Shown here: one piece after another, positions 34,891-51,600 of the stretch
Layout: the number at the start of each line of letters is the position of its first letter
Numbering within the stretch: the first letter of the stretch is position 1
Origin: Trogon surrucura
Taxonomy: Eukaryota; Chordata; Aves; Trogoniformes; Trogonidae
NCBI GenBank assembly: GCA_020746105.1
Contig: CM036618.1
Span: 9,122,501-9,186,500, forward strand
Reading direction: 5' to 3'
DNA: 64,000 nt
The notes under the pieces: model-generated
Told to the model about the DNA's origin: nothing
The model's input: the letters and a program-made list of their open reading frames with translations, nothing else
Database searches by the model: none
Program-made: the position numbers and the translations under genes

Positions 34891-37800
34891 TGCAGGCTGT
34901 TGTACAACATAGTTCCTCTTAAAGACTTGCACTTCTGAACACGAATACAGATTCACAGAGGAACATACAGTCAAATTATGCCCAGCAACACTCCTTGGGA
35001 GTGTTCCACTTGCTGACTGACAAACGTACTTTGATGCATTACCTCAGTGGTTTTTAATGCATGGACTTTTTATAACACATTATGTTCCTTTGGGATAAAA
35101 GCATAACTTTAATTATATATAATATTTTAACATAAACAGTATATAGCCTTAAACATTCCAATTACACAGCCAAAAAAGCTTCTCTTTCTTGACATGTTTG
35201 TGCAACAACCTAGCAGTAGTAAATATTATTCACATCCTTCTCAGCGCTTTGTTTCTGGATTACCATAAAAGACCTGGGATCATAAACACTAAGAAATATT
35301 GCTATGATATGAAGAATTTATTACTAGTTATTATTCATTATTTATATAGTGAGTGCATATTGCTTTTCACACAAACATCACTTTACAGACAGCATATATT
35401 TCTCTGCAGAACTTCTACAAGCTTTGTTTTCCAAAGTGAACCAGTTTAGTGATGCTAAATTGTAGTACGTAATAACCACATACGCTTCAGCTTGACAGGA
35501 GCGGAGAACAACTGCAAACAGAAGAGTCAGACTAACTTCTGGGAGAATTCAGAACAGCTAGTTCCTCCAAATCAAACTAAAACATGTATTTTGTTCGCTG
35601 AAAAGTGCCTGTTTCATCCAAGAACAGAGTGTCCCAGCAGTTAACCCACACACGTTTCCCAACGCTTCAAATTTCAAGCAGGAACCCAACAAAGTCACTT
35701 GGGTACCTGCAAGTTTATCCTTTTCTGCATGCTACTTTGAAAAGTCATAGTCAATTATAAATCTTCATCAGAGCTGCTTCTAGAGCATGAAACTGGAGTC
35801 AAGAAAAAAGTGTGAGGAATTCTTTTCGTGGTCTCCCCTACAGTACTCTCGCAGGCGTCGACAACAAGTTTGTGGTTTGCCCACTCACAAGAGAGGGAGT
35901 CCCTGTGTTTCCATTTAGGCAGTAGATATCTGCACCTCGTGTGCACTGTTCGGATGGGATGGAGTGCAGCTCAGCATCGCTGACGGAACGCGACTCCTGA
36001 CATCGCTTCTGTGGCATCGACACAGTAATTCTTCATTGAAACGGCACAAGCAGCCTACATTTCATGCCATCAAGTCACAAGATCCTCGTGCTCCTCTTAA
36101 AGGTCTGGGCACTTTTTCAAAAGGATTTTCAGGACTGTAGAAAGGGCGGTGGTGCTGCTTAAATGCCAATTTGGAGTGTTAGCTCTGGCTGATCAGAGCT
36201 TCCCAGTATGTCCAGAGCCTGTGTCCAGCTTTTGCAGGTGCAGTATTAAGCAGTACAGGGAGCCAGAGCAGAGTTTAATGTGCTGTTTATCACAACCGGG
36301 GCCAAATTTATTTTTATGTCTCTCATCAGTTTCATAGACAACTGTCGTTTCAAGCAGAAACTCAAGGCCCATAGAAATGCCCCACAGAAAGTGAAGTTTG
36401 CTCATTTCTACTTCTTTGGGTTTATTCATTGGGTTCATTTGTTTTGTAAGGAACTTCTAAATTGAAAATTACAAATCAATCAGCAAGGTAAGGAAAGCAG
36501 TGGCATCAAGAAAACATTATCTGTTTGGCAAAGAATTTATTTTCATTCTGATACACATTAAAATGGTGGGTTTTGAAATGGCCATTGTTTTCCTATTGCT
36601 TATAATAAAAAATATGGTATCGAAACACCCCACCCAACTGCTTTTGCAGCCTTCTACAAACTACTTCACACTCTCCTGTACCCAACACATATCTTAATCC
36701 ATTCATCCCCTCCCTCAATGATTTCTCTGACACCACCCTCTTCATGCAACGCCAAAACCAGAAATTACATAGTTGAGAAAGGATCAGCTTTCAAGAAAAT
36801 AATTTTCAAGTCCTACCTGGCAATGTTAAGCATTGACAGCAAAAATAATAGGAAACCACCAAGTGATTCCTTGTAAAATTCATTTTGTAGCTATGTTCGA
36901 TGGTGACAACAGCTCTACATTCCTAAATGACAGCAACTAACCTTAGGATTTGATGCATCTACAGATCAGATAACCTGCTCTGCTATTGAATTACTGCTCC
37001 TTGAAAATAAACCCTCTAGTAATCAGCATCTAATCATAGGTAAGGATATTTTCAGGCAGGCTTTTTTAGCCTGACAGGAGGCTGGGACAAATTTTCTGAC
37101 AAAGCACCCATGCTCTCTGTATGGCAGAAGTGTATGTGAGAATGAAGTAATAATGAGAAAGAAATGAGAAAACAAAAAGAACTGTAAATCATTTCAAAGA
37201 ATCAAGCACTTAAATCCTGGCCAAAACACATTTTGTTTGGGTCCCTCTTACTACTGATATTTATCCCTTCTGGGAGTCAAGATACTTTTTGATCAAAGTG
37301 CCAAAGCCTAGAAATACTCCTTTTTCTTTATCCAAAGCTGTCATGCTTGTGACCTTGTAAGTACTTGGCTGTGTCAATTAGTGCTTCAAAAATGCTGCCT
37401 TTCATCTTCAAATGGAACTGGGCCTAGAAACTGGCCAGACCTCTTAGCTCTTTCAACAGATGATAAACACATTGCGAGTCAAAAAAACCCAGGCAGCTTT
37501 TTATGACTTTACAGATTAATTAGCACGCCAGAGCTTTCAGACCAATTTCAGTCCAATACAGTATCTGCAAAAGTTGACAAACTAAATCCACATTTTATAT
37601 GATGTTCCAATTTCTGCGCGATTAAAAATATGTAAAAGTATCTGAGAAAAAAAACTAAAATAAGACGGTAAGAGAAAGTGGCAGATCATTAGCACAATTT
37701 AAGCCCTCTCTAGAGCCACAGATCATTAAGAATAGCCTTCTACTGAGGAGCCTGAGAAATACCCAAGACATCACCCAGTTTATTCAAAGGGAAGAACTGG

Positions 37801-40800
37801 TTCCTCTTCAAGGCCTTCCACACGTCAGTTTTGGAACCCACCACTGATCTCACTTTGCTCTCTTGTCCCTTAGTGGCACAATTACCCCCCAGGAATTGTA
37901 ACTTTTTCATATTAGCTTGATGTGATTACTTCAGCAGAAGTCATTGATGAGTTCAGTTTAGAGAGATTTTTAGTCAGTTTGTAATTATCAAAAAGGAAAA
38001 AAGTCTCTTGGGAGCCAACAATCCAATCTCTGTGTTTCCTCCTCTCATTTCTTGCGCTAGCTCTGTTCATTCCTCAAAAGCAACTAGCAAAACTATTTGA
38101 GGATACCACGAGGATACTATAACGATATTTTTTTTGTGGAGTGCTCTGCTGGTTTCACCCCAGTTGGGCTGGTGCAATGGCACGTCACTGCCAATGCCAG
38201 GGACTTCAGCTTCCTTTCCCTGCTTGCAGCCTCCTCACAGAAGGCACAATCTCGAAGCTGAACTCCAGTTAAATGGTGTGTCATACCAAAGGGTAAACTG
38301 CAAAACTTACTGAATTTTCAGACCAAGAGAAACGGGAGACTGTGATGTGAGTGCCAGGGAAAACCTGTCCTTGTCGTCTGTTACAGACCATGAGTGTTAT
38401 ATACTCTGGGCATTACTCAGATTTTCTATACATTCATATAATATTCTGTCATAATTAAGAGTTCCGTATGCACCAGAAGTCTCCGCTTATGTGGGAATGG
38501 GCTTGCATCTCATTTACCAATGCAACTGGACGTTACTCTATTTTAAAAATTTATGCATAGGTAAAAAAATGCTCCTGGAAAAAAAATCAGTTGCCCTATT
38601 TGACATCCAGCAACTGATGCCTCACTTACTACCACAGTAATTTGCCACAAGAATCAGGAAGATCTTCTGCACAGCTTTTGCCACTAGTGCACTTTGGATG
38701 GACTGCTACATCATGTCCAGATCAAAGAATTGACAGTGTATATCTGAAATGGTGACAATAATATGCCAATTATCAATACTAGCCCCCAGGGGAGAAGAGT
38801 AGCTTTGCTCAGAGAAGCTGGAAGTGCAAAGCCTATATACTTCATCACTGCATGTTTTGACTATTTTCTAGCAACTCTTGTGTTCCAATATTTATAATCT
38901 CTCTCTTTATGCAAGCCTCTTATGTTTTATAATAAAAAGAGTACATAAATTTCAGTTACCGTTGCAGAGCAAATTGTTGTATGTAATTAGTCATGTACAA
39001 CATAAGGCGTAACTTGAAAAACAATTCCTGTTTATTTTTCCTCTGCTTAATCAATATTTTAAATATTTGCGGAAGCTATACACAGGCTTAGCAAGTCACC
39101 ACCTCAGAAGCGAGAGAAAGAGAACAGACGACACAAATTCTGCAACGTACAGCAAATCATCTGCACAGGACAGGCTGCTGTTGGGGGAACTAAATTTTTT
39201 TTGCACCGTACAGCGAAGAAGCATAGAACACTGCTCCTGTGCCTTTCCACTTCATTCCGTTTTACCCCGCATGCCTGAGTCATGCTGACTTTTTCTTCCT
39301 TTAACATTAGAATTTTCTTCCCTCCCCGTGCATTTTTTTAACGCTGTTTAGTTGCAGTAATGCAGAGACAAGACGGTGGGGGTGATTTTTTTTCCCCTGC
39401 AATCCTTGCCCGACTTTCCAAATGCTTTGCCGTGTCTGTCGTCTCTCCCGCATCATAGCTGTGGGTAACCGCAGTGGGATGAAAACTCCAGTAGCAACAA
39501 CACACATCTGAAATGCTACAGGAGTACTGTGAATACAGGAGGCCAGGATCGCACCGCAGTTATGCCATTTAATGACTTAAAACTACACAGCTATCCCTGC
39601 GTTATCCCTGAGCTCAACTAGAGAAAATCTTATCGAAACTGAAGACTGGCATTTTTATAAAATTTGTCATAGGCTTAACCTTGAGAATAACAAATCATTA
39701 AGTGTGTGGGGGCTTAAGAATCAATTTATGTTCCAAGCAAAGGGTTTTTAAAATTAAGGTTGAAAAAAAAATAAATTGATCTCGCCTGGCGTTGCACAGA
39801 TTCTGTTGATGTATCAATCTTTTCAGGCATTTAAAAATAATATAGAGATGATAAAAGTAAATGTTCTATAACCAAAAAATCTCTTGGTAATAAAATTTCA
39901 AATTACAGCCCATGACAACACTTCTAAATTGAAGCTGTGATACAGAAGCTCTGATGGAGAAAATTGTACAAGTAACTCGCAAAGTAATTCGGAAAAGCAA
40001 CAAAGAATGAAGGTGCTGCTGGGATGAACAGAAAACATAGCTGGAATGGTGTGCAGCATCCTTAAATGAATTTTAGGCTGTTTCGTTGCCAATATCTTAA
40101 GCAGTGCTGCAGTCTTATATGGATTTCTTTGATAGCTTCCTTCTACCTATGAATAATCTCACTGCAGGAAAAAAAATCCCCAAACTCCATCGCGCACAGA
40201 CAAACCCAAACCTGAGCTTTAATCATCACACACGACTGGGCTCAGAGTGTGACAAACTGATCCCAACGCAGCAGTTTAATGGCAGGAAATGCACTTTCCT
40301 ATCAGCTACTTCAAGAATTCAAGTATTTCCAGCGAAGGATTCATTCCTTCAAACCGCACTGACTCGGGGTGCTGCTGGTGTGTGGCCCAACACTTTGGAT
40401 GCAGTTTTGCTTTTCTACAAAAGCCAAACTGAGTAAAGAGCTCAAACTTTGCTCACAGTGGCACAGAATGAGCAGAAAACCCAATAGTTACTACCTCTGA
40501 GTACCTCAGTTTCCCTTCCGTTATATGGGGAATGCAACATTAAACTATTTCATATAGGTTGTCGAGGTTTAAATAGTTTTTCTGATGTCTTCTTTCAGCC
40601 TCTGGTGAAATGAATTACAGCAGTGCAAAGTATAGTCGTCACTTTGTTCAGGGAAAATAAACCTCAGAAAAAATACACTTTTTTTTTGGTGTAAATAACT
40701 CAGACCAAACATCCGTAACCACTTAAATGTGGCAGATACACTAAGTGTGATTTGTACCAAAGCATCTGTGGTAAGAAGGTTACAGGTACGCTTTGAGGAT

Positions 40801-41839
40801 AAATTTCAAAGGTCTGCAAAGTATAATTAGTTCTGAAGTTCTCCTACACATTAATAATTAGTAATAAAATCCTTATAATGCCCTCCACAGAAAGATGTAA
40901 AGGGCTCTTCCAGAAGCATAAAAACATACACCAAACCCAACTCTCTCATAGCTGGTGTTACATATCTTAGGCTTCCTTCTGAAGATGGTTTCACCTCTCT
41001 CCGACAGTTAATTTGATCAATTTTTTCTCTCCCTTCCAATGCTTTTTCCATTCACATCACATAACTCAGGGTGAAGTCTTTAATCTTACATACATTTACA
41101 TAAGAATTTAAAGACCATGGTTCAGACAGATTAGACAGTCTAGTGGTCCATAAAACCATTTATCTATGAATTCCCTGACCAATTCCATCACCAACACAGT
41201 GAATTTCACAGTCCAGTTACACGTCAGGGAGAAGTTTCTTCCCACATTTTGACTTTGTCACCTTAGGATCCAGCTGATCGGGAGCTGAAGGACAGCAATA
41301 TGACCAGCTTCTGCCAACACAGGTATCCAGAAGACAGATCTTGTCAAACAGACTTCATTTCAGTCTTTGACAAGATTATGACTCTCTGTGATAACACATA
41401 ATGGAGGATGATGGCATGTATATGTATTTTTAACAACTATTGACTTAGCACTTCGGCAAAAAAAAAGTCTGGAGCAATTATTAGCTGTGCAGACACGGCA
41501 GCAGAGGAAGTTGGGAGCAGTTTTATTGCGATGCGAGGGAATGGTTAACTCTGATGCTGAAAGTATATACGTGGTTTTGGTAGCTACATTTTCAAAGGCA
41601 AATGAAGAACGGAGGGGATGCAAAGACACACAGTAATTTGGAAGCTACTGAAACTGGTAAATGGCAGGAAACTAGAGGAACCAAGGACCAAAAGTTTGAA
41701 GATAGACTAAATGGTTTATTTAAAAAAAAAAAAAAGAAATAAACTTTTCACTAATTGATTAGTAAGAACACAAATGAAGGAAGATGAACTGTTGGCTTCT
41801 ACGCTTTGAGATCTTCAGACCCGCCCAGGAAGATATGCT
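34891..41839. other. Repeat-poor stretch, possible conserved non-coding DNA
   Basis: Almost 7 kb with no recognised transposon or exon. Parts such as 36780-37700 are AT-rich, free of simple repeats and contain homeodomain-type TTAATTAG sites, the look of conserved regulatory DNA. Alignment is needed to decide. CpGs are somewhat enriched near 35830-36020. Confidence 0.4.
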
Positions 41840-42216
41840 AAAGTCGAGACTGAGGGGTGACCTCATTAATGTTTACAAATATATCAAGGGTGAGTGTCAC
41901 GAGGATGGAGCCAGGCTCTTCTCGGTGACAACCAATGACAGGACAAGGGGTAATGGGCTGAAACTGGAACATAAGAGGTTCCGCTTAAACTCGAGAAGAA
42001 ACTTCTTCTCAGTGAGGGTGACGGAGCCCTGGAACAGGCTGCCCAGAGAGGTTGTGGAGTCTCCTTCTCTGGAGACATTCAAGATCTGCCTGGACACGTT
42101 CCTGTGTAGCATTATCTAGGCATTCCTGCTCTGGCAGGGGGACTGGACTTGATGATCTTTCGAGGTCCCTTCCAATCCCTAACATTCTATGATTCTATGA
42201 TTCTATGATTCTATGA
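41840..42216 (+). mobile_element. CR1 LINE, 5'-truncated 3' end with intact tail repeat
   Basis: It begins at GACTGAGGGGTGACCTCATT, runs through GGAGCCCTGGAACAGGCTG and GGACTTGATGATCTTTCGAG, and ends in four exact ATTCTATG units (42184-42215). A 111-codon open frame (41784-42119) spans the end of ORF2. The well-kept tail and open frame suggest a comparatively young insertion of the same subfamily group as those at 12136 and 57957. Confidence 0.9.
42184..42215 (+). repeat. CR1 terminal octamer repeat, (ATTCTATG)4
   Basis: Four exact copies of the 8-bp CR1 3'-end unit. In CR1 this repeat is the terminal sequence read by the element's own reverse transcriptase during integration. Copy number is often variable between individuals and species. 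Confidence 0.95.
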
Positions 42217-45050
<2,834 letters not shown>

Positions 45051-45086
45051 TCAGGAGAGTGCTGCTTGTCCCCTTTGCCCAGCTAA

Positions 45087-45186
45087 ACAGAATCACAAAA
45101 TTACAGAATCACAGAATCACAGAATGTTAGAGGTTGGAAGGGACCTCAAAGATCATCTAGTCCAACCCCCCTGCCAGAGCAGGACC
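45087..45186 (-). mobile_element. CR1 LINE, 3' tail fragment
   Basis: The plus strand carries repeated AGAATCACAGAATC units, then GAGGTTGGAAGGGACCTC and TCTAGTCCAACCCCCCTGCC, the reverse complement of a CR1 3' end. About 100 bp remain. It lies only about 125 bp upstream of the confirmed exon on that exon's strand, so it sits in the upstream intron in sense orientation. Confidence 0.9.
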
Positions 45187-46726
45187 AAAACATCAGGAGC
45201 ACGAGAGGGTTGTTGCAGAAAAAATGTTTATCTAGAACATATATGAGAGAGTTTGGGCAACTATGAAAATGCAGTGGAGAGACCAATCCCTCAGACCTGA
45301 GGAAGCACCATCTGCCCAAACTCTGTGGCAGAACAACAAGCAACAGCACACAAGTCCTGAAAAGCTGAGTTAGACGAAATCGTTGAAAGAGCAGGAAGAT
45401 ATTTCCAACAGCTCCATCTTGCAGTGTTCTCAGTAACCTGCAGATCATTTCCGTGGCTGTTTTCTGCACTTGATGTGGGATAAAACATTAAGCCTAACGA
45501 TCAGAGGTATAAAAATCTACTTGATAAATCTATCCATTAATTCTCTATTTTTAAAGCCAAAACTTGCTTTATGCATCCGCCTGCCCTCCCTTTTGCTAGA
45601 TCTCCTCACTGGAAGCTCCTACGGGACTCCTGAGCTCCCCGCAGCAGTGGTGCTCTCCAGGGCAGGCCAACACGTTCCGTCTCCTCCTGTGCTTCTGGCT
45701 AGACTTAAAAACCACTTCACATACCCAAGATGATCCAATGACCAAATCGCTTTCTGTGAGCATCCTGTCCTTATCATTACTTAGCTCCTTCGTCTTTGTT
45801 ATCCACAGATTTTATCTGCCAGGAGCAAGATGTTCAAACACAATGCTGAGAGCTGAGACTCCCAACATCTAATCCTAGTTCTGATAATTATATGTTACGT
45901 TGCCTAGAGCAGTTACTTAAGTCTTCCTGCCAAGGTCTCCTAACCTGCAGATTGGTGGCAGTAATGTTATCTTCCCAGCAGTGTTCAGAGTATGTGAAAG
46001 TTTACAGCATTTGGAATTGAAAAACAGTATAAATAAATGCTAAATATATTTATTCCTGTAAATAAATAATCGGTATCTAGGTCACTGCAGCATCTGATTT
46101 ATTTTATTTGCATCACACAATGCAGTAAGTTCTTTGTAATAATAACATCAGGTCAGCTGAAGCAATTTTGTTTAACAAATTCTTAGCCACAAAAATGGAC
46201 AGCAAAAACATCTGCTTCTAATGGTTGAGGAGGGAGCTGGAACCAAAACTCACCCAGAAACTAAAAGATAAGAAACTACTTAAGTGGGATATAACCTAGA
46301 AAGGGTATAAACCAGTGTACGTATCAGTTATTCACCCAGTAGAAATTTATAAAAAAAAGCAAACAAAACCAATTATGATGACTAAATAATTTCAGGTTCA
46401 CCTGGTTCACTAGAGACCTACTAGCTCGAGAGGAAGAAACCTCTTCTTTGGTTAAAAAATCAGTAATATAAATGCATATTAGAAAATATACAAATCCCTC
46501 CTACAATCATTATTTTCAACAAAAGACTGATCCAAATCTCCTATGAAGCTGCGTGTTGTCCCTCTGCAGGAGCAAGCACCTCCAGCAAGAGCGTATATTG
46601 GCGGCCACACAGATGTTTTAGATGTTGACCACAAAATTAACACACCTCTTAGCACCCCAAAGGCAGCTTTTTTTTTTTTTTTCTCCAGTAGGATCTGATG
46701 CAAGATTTGACCTGATGATTTGAATA
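45187..46726. other. Intronic-type stretch, nothing recognised
   Basis: No repeat or exon was seen between two CR1 tails. A T-run near 46669-46682 is the only simple sequence. Short open frames (107 codons, minus, 45146-45469) overlap CR1 or lack protein character. Confidence 0.4.
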
Positions 46727-47075
46727 ACAGAATCACAGAATTACAGAATGTACGGGGTTGGAAGGGACCTCTAGAGATCATCTAGTCCAACCCCCTGCCA
46801 GAGCAGGATCCCCCAGGGCAGCCACACAGGAACGCGTCCAGATGGGTTTTGAATGTCTCCAGAGAAGGAGACTCCACACCCTCCCTGGGCAGCCTGTGCC
46901 AGGGCTCCAGCACTCTCACAGTAGAGAAGTTTCTCCTCACGTTGAGGTGGAACTTTCTATGTTCTAACTTAAACCCATTATTTCTTGTTCTATCACTGGG
47001 CTCCCCTGAGAAGAGATTGTTCCCTTCCTCTTAACACCCTCCCCTCAGATATTTATATATGTTATATATGTGGAT
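46727..47075 (-). mobile_element. CR1 LINE, 5'-truncated 3' end
   Basis: The plus strand reads ACAGAATCACAGAATTACAG, GGGGTTGGAAGGGACCTC, GAATGTCTCCAGAGAAGGAG and CTCCCTGGGCAGCCTGTGCC. It continues to the CCCTCCCCTCAGATATTTAT block, where it is 5'-truncated. This is a minus-strand CR1 of the same broad subfamily as 57957-58748, with moderate divergence. Confidence 0.9.
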
Positions 47076-48470
47076 AAGATTGAGGATTCATTGATATTTA
47101 CTTCTATTCTTCTTTCTTGTATTTTTGTGCCCATCTGATACTTTAATTCAGAAAGTTCATTTCACATTTTCCAGAGGGCCACGTGGGAATGACAGCAATA
47201 CACAGAAAACAGCAAAAACTAGAGACACAAGTTCTGTGAAAGATGCTGTAGTGAAAACAAACTTTTGTTTTAGCAGAGGCAAAAAAAGTAAGTTCTTCCT
47301 CTAGTGGCAGCTATCTCAGAACAAAATCTGCACCCAAAGCAAGCGTCTTTAAAGGTTAGAAATTTCAGAGGTGTAAGCCCTCTTCTTTTTGTTTTCTCAA
47401 CCTTTTGCAAAGCCAGGCAAAAAAAGGAGACTATGAACTGCAATTTATGATTTCCAAATTGGTGCCTTTGGAAAAGTTTCTTCTTAAATCCTCCCGGTCT
47501 CCACCACTGGATGAAGCTCTCTTTTCTGTTTGGATGGTGGCTGTCAAGCCAATGCCCTTCTCCCTCCGAGCTCGAGGATCTCCATTAGCTGTATTAGTGT
47601 ACTTCTTGACAAAGCAACTAGAGAGAACCAAATCACAGATCCCCCACCCACCCACACGCTTCAGTGTATCTGACATTTAATTCAGCGGAGAGCAGAGGCA
47701 CACATGCACACAAGTCAATAGCTAGCAGTTTTTTGCCACACGATCCAAGACACCATGCCCCCAGCAATTCTACTATCAGATGAGACTGACAGGCAATTAC
47801 GTCAATAACAAGCAGGAAAAAAGCCTGTGACTAAGCCACGCATTAAGAAGTTTACTTAAAACCCACCACTCTCTTCACAAGCAAATTCACTTCTTTGACC
47901 AGCTACCATTTTCCAGGATATTTCCTACAAAAAATTCAAAGCCAGGGCTGAACATCACTTTTTTTTTTCCCTATGCATTACATTAAATATACGCTGCTTG
48001 TTTCAACATGTCATTTTTGGCTGGGTACAAAGATATTTGACAGCAACAAGATGTGCAGAAAAACCGGAGGGGATAACTATCTAATAAATGACTATTCAAC
48101 TGCTAGTGCTTGCTATTAGTTGTTTAAAATTAGAAACAATATAAAATGTTCTCATAAATAGCTGCCGGGTGAGGTAAGAAATGGTTTGTGAACAGGCTAG
48201 ATAATTTTTAAATATATTTTTGGATCCAGAGTTTATGCTTTGTCTAGACTATTTTTGTCAAGGATCATAATCATAATCTAAATGCTTTAAACCATATTTT
48301 GCACGCAGAAGAAAAACTTCTCCAACAAAGTGTGCCCTGCGCCAAGCACAATCATCACATTTCCCTGCAGAGAACTTGCCACAGAGCAGCATAAACCATC
48401 TTGACAAATGGCAGTGACGGAGGGTGGCTGAAACCACACACCAACAGCAAAGACGGCAGCAGTCACTGTA
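47076..48470. other. Intronic-type stretch, nothing recognised
   Basis: No exon or interspersed repeat was recognised. Frames of 91 and 81 codons overlap on opposite strands near 47405-47680 without any known motif, so I treat both as chance. Confidence 0.4.
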
Positions 48471-48600
48471 ATCACAGAATCACAGAATCACTGAATTGCT
48501 GAGGCTGGAAAAGACCTCTGACATCTTCAAGTCCAGCCTATGACCCAACACCATCACAACAGCCAGACCACGGCACTAAGTGCCACATCCAGCCTCTCCA
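48471..48600 (-). mobile_element. CR1 LINE, 3' tail fragment of another subfamily
   Basis: The plus strand begins ATCACAGAATCACAGAATCA and then reads GAGGCTGGAAAAGACCTCTG, TTCAAGTCCAGCC and AAGTGCCACATCC, a reverse-complement CR1 tail. The wording differs from the neighbouring CR1s (AAAAGACCTCT rather than AAGGGACCTC), so this is a separate and probably older subfamily. Similarity fades after about 48600. Confidence 0.8.
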
Positions 48601-51600
48601 AAGGTGCATGAGCACTTTAACCCTAGCCCAGTTGTTACCACCTCCAAAATATTCAATTTTAGGCTAAAATTTTCCAGACAAGAATTCTTTTGGATGTTTT
48701 TGGTGTGTTTTGAGGTTTTTTTAAAATAATAAACTAAACCCACCACCTTTCTGTTGGGGAGACAAGGAGAGGAGAAAGATCAGCACCCAATACCTAGAAA
48801 TACCAGTGTCAATAGCTACAATTAATTCATACGTTTTCCCCTTTTAAGGGAAGTTTTTCTCAACATTCATCTGCATCTGTTTTTCTCTTAAATGGCTTTA
48901 CGTCCCTTTAAACAGCACTAAGGAAGAAAAAGAAGGTTTTTACTTTCTTTTTCAGACTTGGGGAACTCCCAGTGCCGTCTGCACCCAAGTGACCACCCCA
49001 GCTAAGCCTTGGCTAATCACAGATCCACCAACCTCAGTTTTGGGGTTGATTTTTCAGCCAGCACGAAGTTCCCCATTGCCGTGACTAGAAGTCAGTTCTC
49101 GAGCAGGTATGTTTAAAGCAGTCTCAGATACATCTACCTCACATCAGAGCTATAAAACCACAATGCAGACATAGATGGTAATAGAAAAGAATGTAAGATT
49201 TGCAGGTCTCAAAATAGAAGTCCACGAGGAGGCACACAGCATGCTGTTACTGCTGAAGATCGCTCTGTACAGCTAATTCAGCTGACATACTATCTTGTGA
49301 GGGTGGTAAAGTCAACAAGACAGGCCTTCCCCCACTCTCTACTCAAGACGTAATCACTGGAGTAGCCGGGTGTCTTTAATCTCAACTAGAAAGGAAACGT
49401 GTGTTCCTGTTTGTCACAGAGAATCAAAGGATTTTATTGTGCAGCCAAAAAGAACAAAAACTCTCTTAGAGAGGAAAAAAAAAACCCCATCCTACTAAAG
49501 AGAGAGCAAAGAGAAAGCCATAGTTGTTATTGGATGAACTGATAAATTCAAAGGAAAAGGGAGATCAAATTGGTATTAAGGGAGAGCTGTGGAAAAGGCT
49601 ATAAGCTAAAGAAGAGAGACCGAGCAGCCAGAGGAAAATGAAAATCCCATGACAAATCTGAAATGAGATTCAGTGATATGGCAAAGCCGACAAAATGCCT
49701 ATCTCAGTCCCCAAAGACTGCATCGCTGCGCGCGTGGTGCAGAATTCGTGCCAAAACATTGACAGCCCTCTTGGCTTCAGAGAAGAGTTATGCAAAACAC
49801 TCTGGAGCCAGGCATGAGGATTACACATTGTGCCTGACCCTTTCTTTCCTTCATCACTTTCACAGCAAGATGGGCTTAGGGGGGTAGAACAGGCAAGAGC
49901 AATAGACTAATGAAACAACACTGAATATCCTTTCTGAGGAACGTGACAAGCGTACCTCCGAACCATCCAAGGCTATAATGGGCAAGGCGGCAGGTGAGAA
50001 AGACCATAAAATTACTTTAAATCCATGAATCACTCTTGAGGGAGAGTAAAATGCAAGAGTATTCCTGCTAGATAAAACAAAATAACGTTCCTATGATGAG
50101 GAGGTTTAGAAATGTCTCCTATAAGCAGCTTGCTCAACAAGAATATCTGCGAAAGTTTTTCTGCCAAACGTGAGCGTCTTTGGGACTAAAATGTGGGGGC
50201 CCTACAGAGATGACTGTATCAAGTCTCCAAATTTACCCAAAACACTTTGGCCCTTTCGAAACCCTCCTACCTTCTCGGTTTAAAACAACCTTCCCCCCGG
50301 TACTCATTTTTCACCACATGTCTTATGCAAGCTCATTTGTTCCTTGTCTCCACAGCTTCCACACACATACACAGAGGCAAGAAAAAGACCAGAGGCGTTT
50401 GAGATAGCAGCATGCTAACTACAGGCCTCTTACCAGGTTCAAACAGATCATTGTTACAGATTTATTAAACTTAAGTGATTAACATTTCATTTTAGGTTTG
50501 ATACATTTAAACACAGCCCTTCTTCCCCCCAGCCCAAAGCACTCACTGTTCCGCAGAAAAAATGTTTCCTGCTCATGTTGCTCTAAATGACAGTCCGGAT
50601 CGAGCCTTGGAGCAGCTTTTTCGCCGCTCTCCACGCTTATCTAGTCGAGGTCTCCTTAAAACGCCTGTCCTCACAGATATAAATACAAGGAAAAACAGGC
50701 TTTCAGCCAGTCTGAAGCTAGAGAATCAGATTTCTTAGACTATTAGTCAACTTCATTAAGTGACTTCAAAATTAAAGGTCAGCCTTTTAATATAAATTTT
50801 TTCCTGGGTAAGTATTTGTTTCTAAATTTACCTTTAAAATAATAACATTATAGAAATACGATAGGCAAGAGAGGTTGGGAGGCAGAGCAATGGAAGCAGA
50901 TACACGGTCGTTAGGGAAATGGAAGAAAGGAAGGAAGAAAGAGTCTGGAGCACTGAAATAAGCAGCTAAATAGCTTTACGTGTTTTCGGACTGGATGAAT
51001 GGAAGCACAGATAAAACAGCCTATTAGAGAGCTTCAAAAGCAGTTAAGTGCATGAAAAGCCTAAGTATTTTATAAGATCTACACAAAAAAAAAAGATGAG
51101 GAAGAAGACAGATTTGTTGTAATCAGATCTAGCATGAAGAACTGTAACTGATAAAGAAGACGATGTCTAAGTACCTAAGCTCGAATGATTTCAGATATAT
51201 GCTGCAGGGAAAACATTACTGGATGCAGTTTTATCAGAGCGTAACAACACAGCAACCTCTTCCTGAGGGCCAGGACTGAAGACGATTTATGCATATGGCA
51301 CCAAAATCACACTGAAATATATCAACGTTGCCATAAATTCTTGATGTAACTCAATAGTCAAGTCATACATGCACATACCATACACATGTAAATATGCTTT
51401 CAAGAAAATCATGCAAATAAACGAGGGTGCCAGTAGATCTGGCAGCTTCAGGAGTTACTCTTTACTTCAGAAGTGTGACAAAATGTTTTATTTGAGCTCA
51501 ACATTATTTATAACCTACAAACACTTTCTTAGACACATAATGAAATCACTGTCATGAGCCTACATGGATCTGACTAATCCATTTTCACAATTTTTACTTA

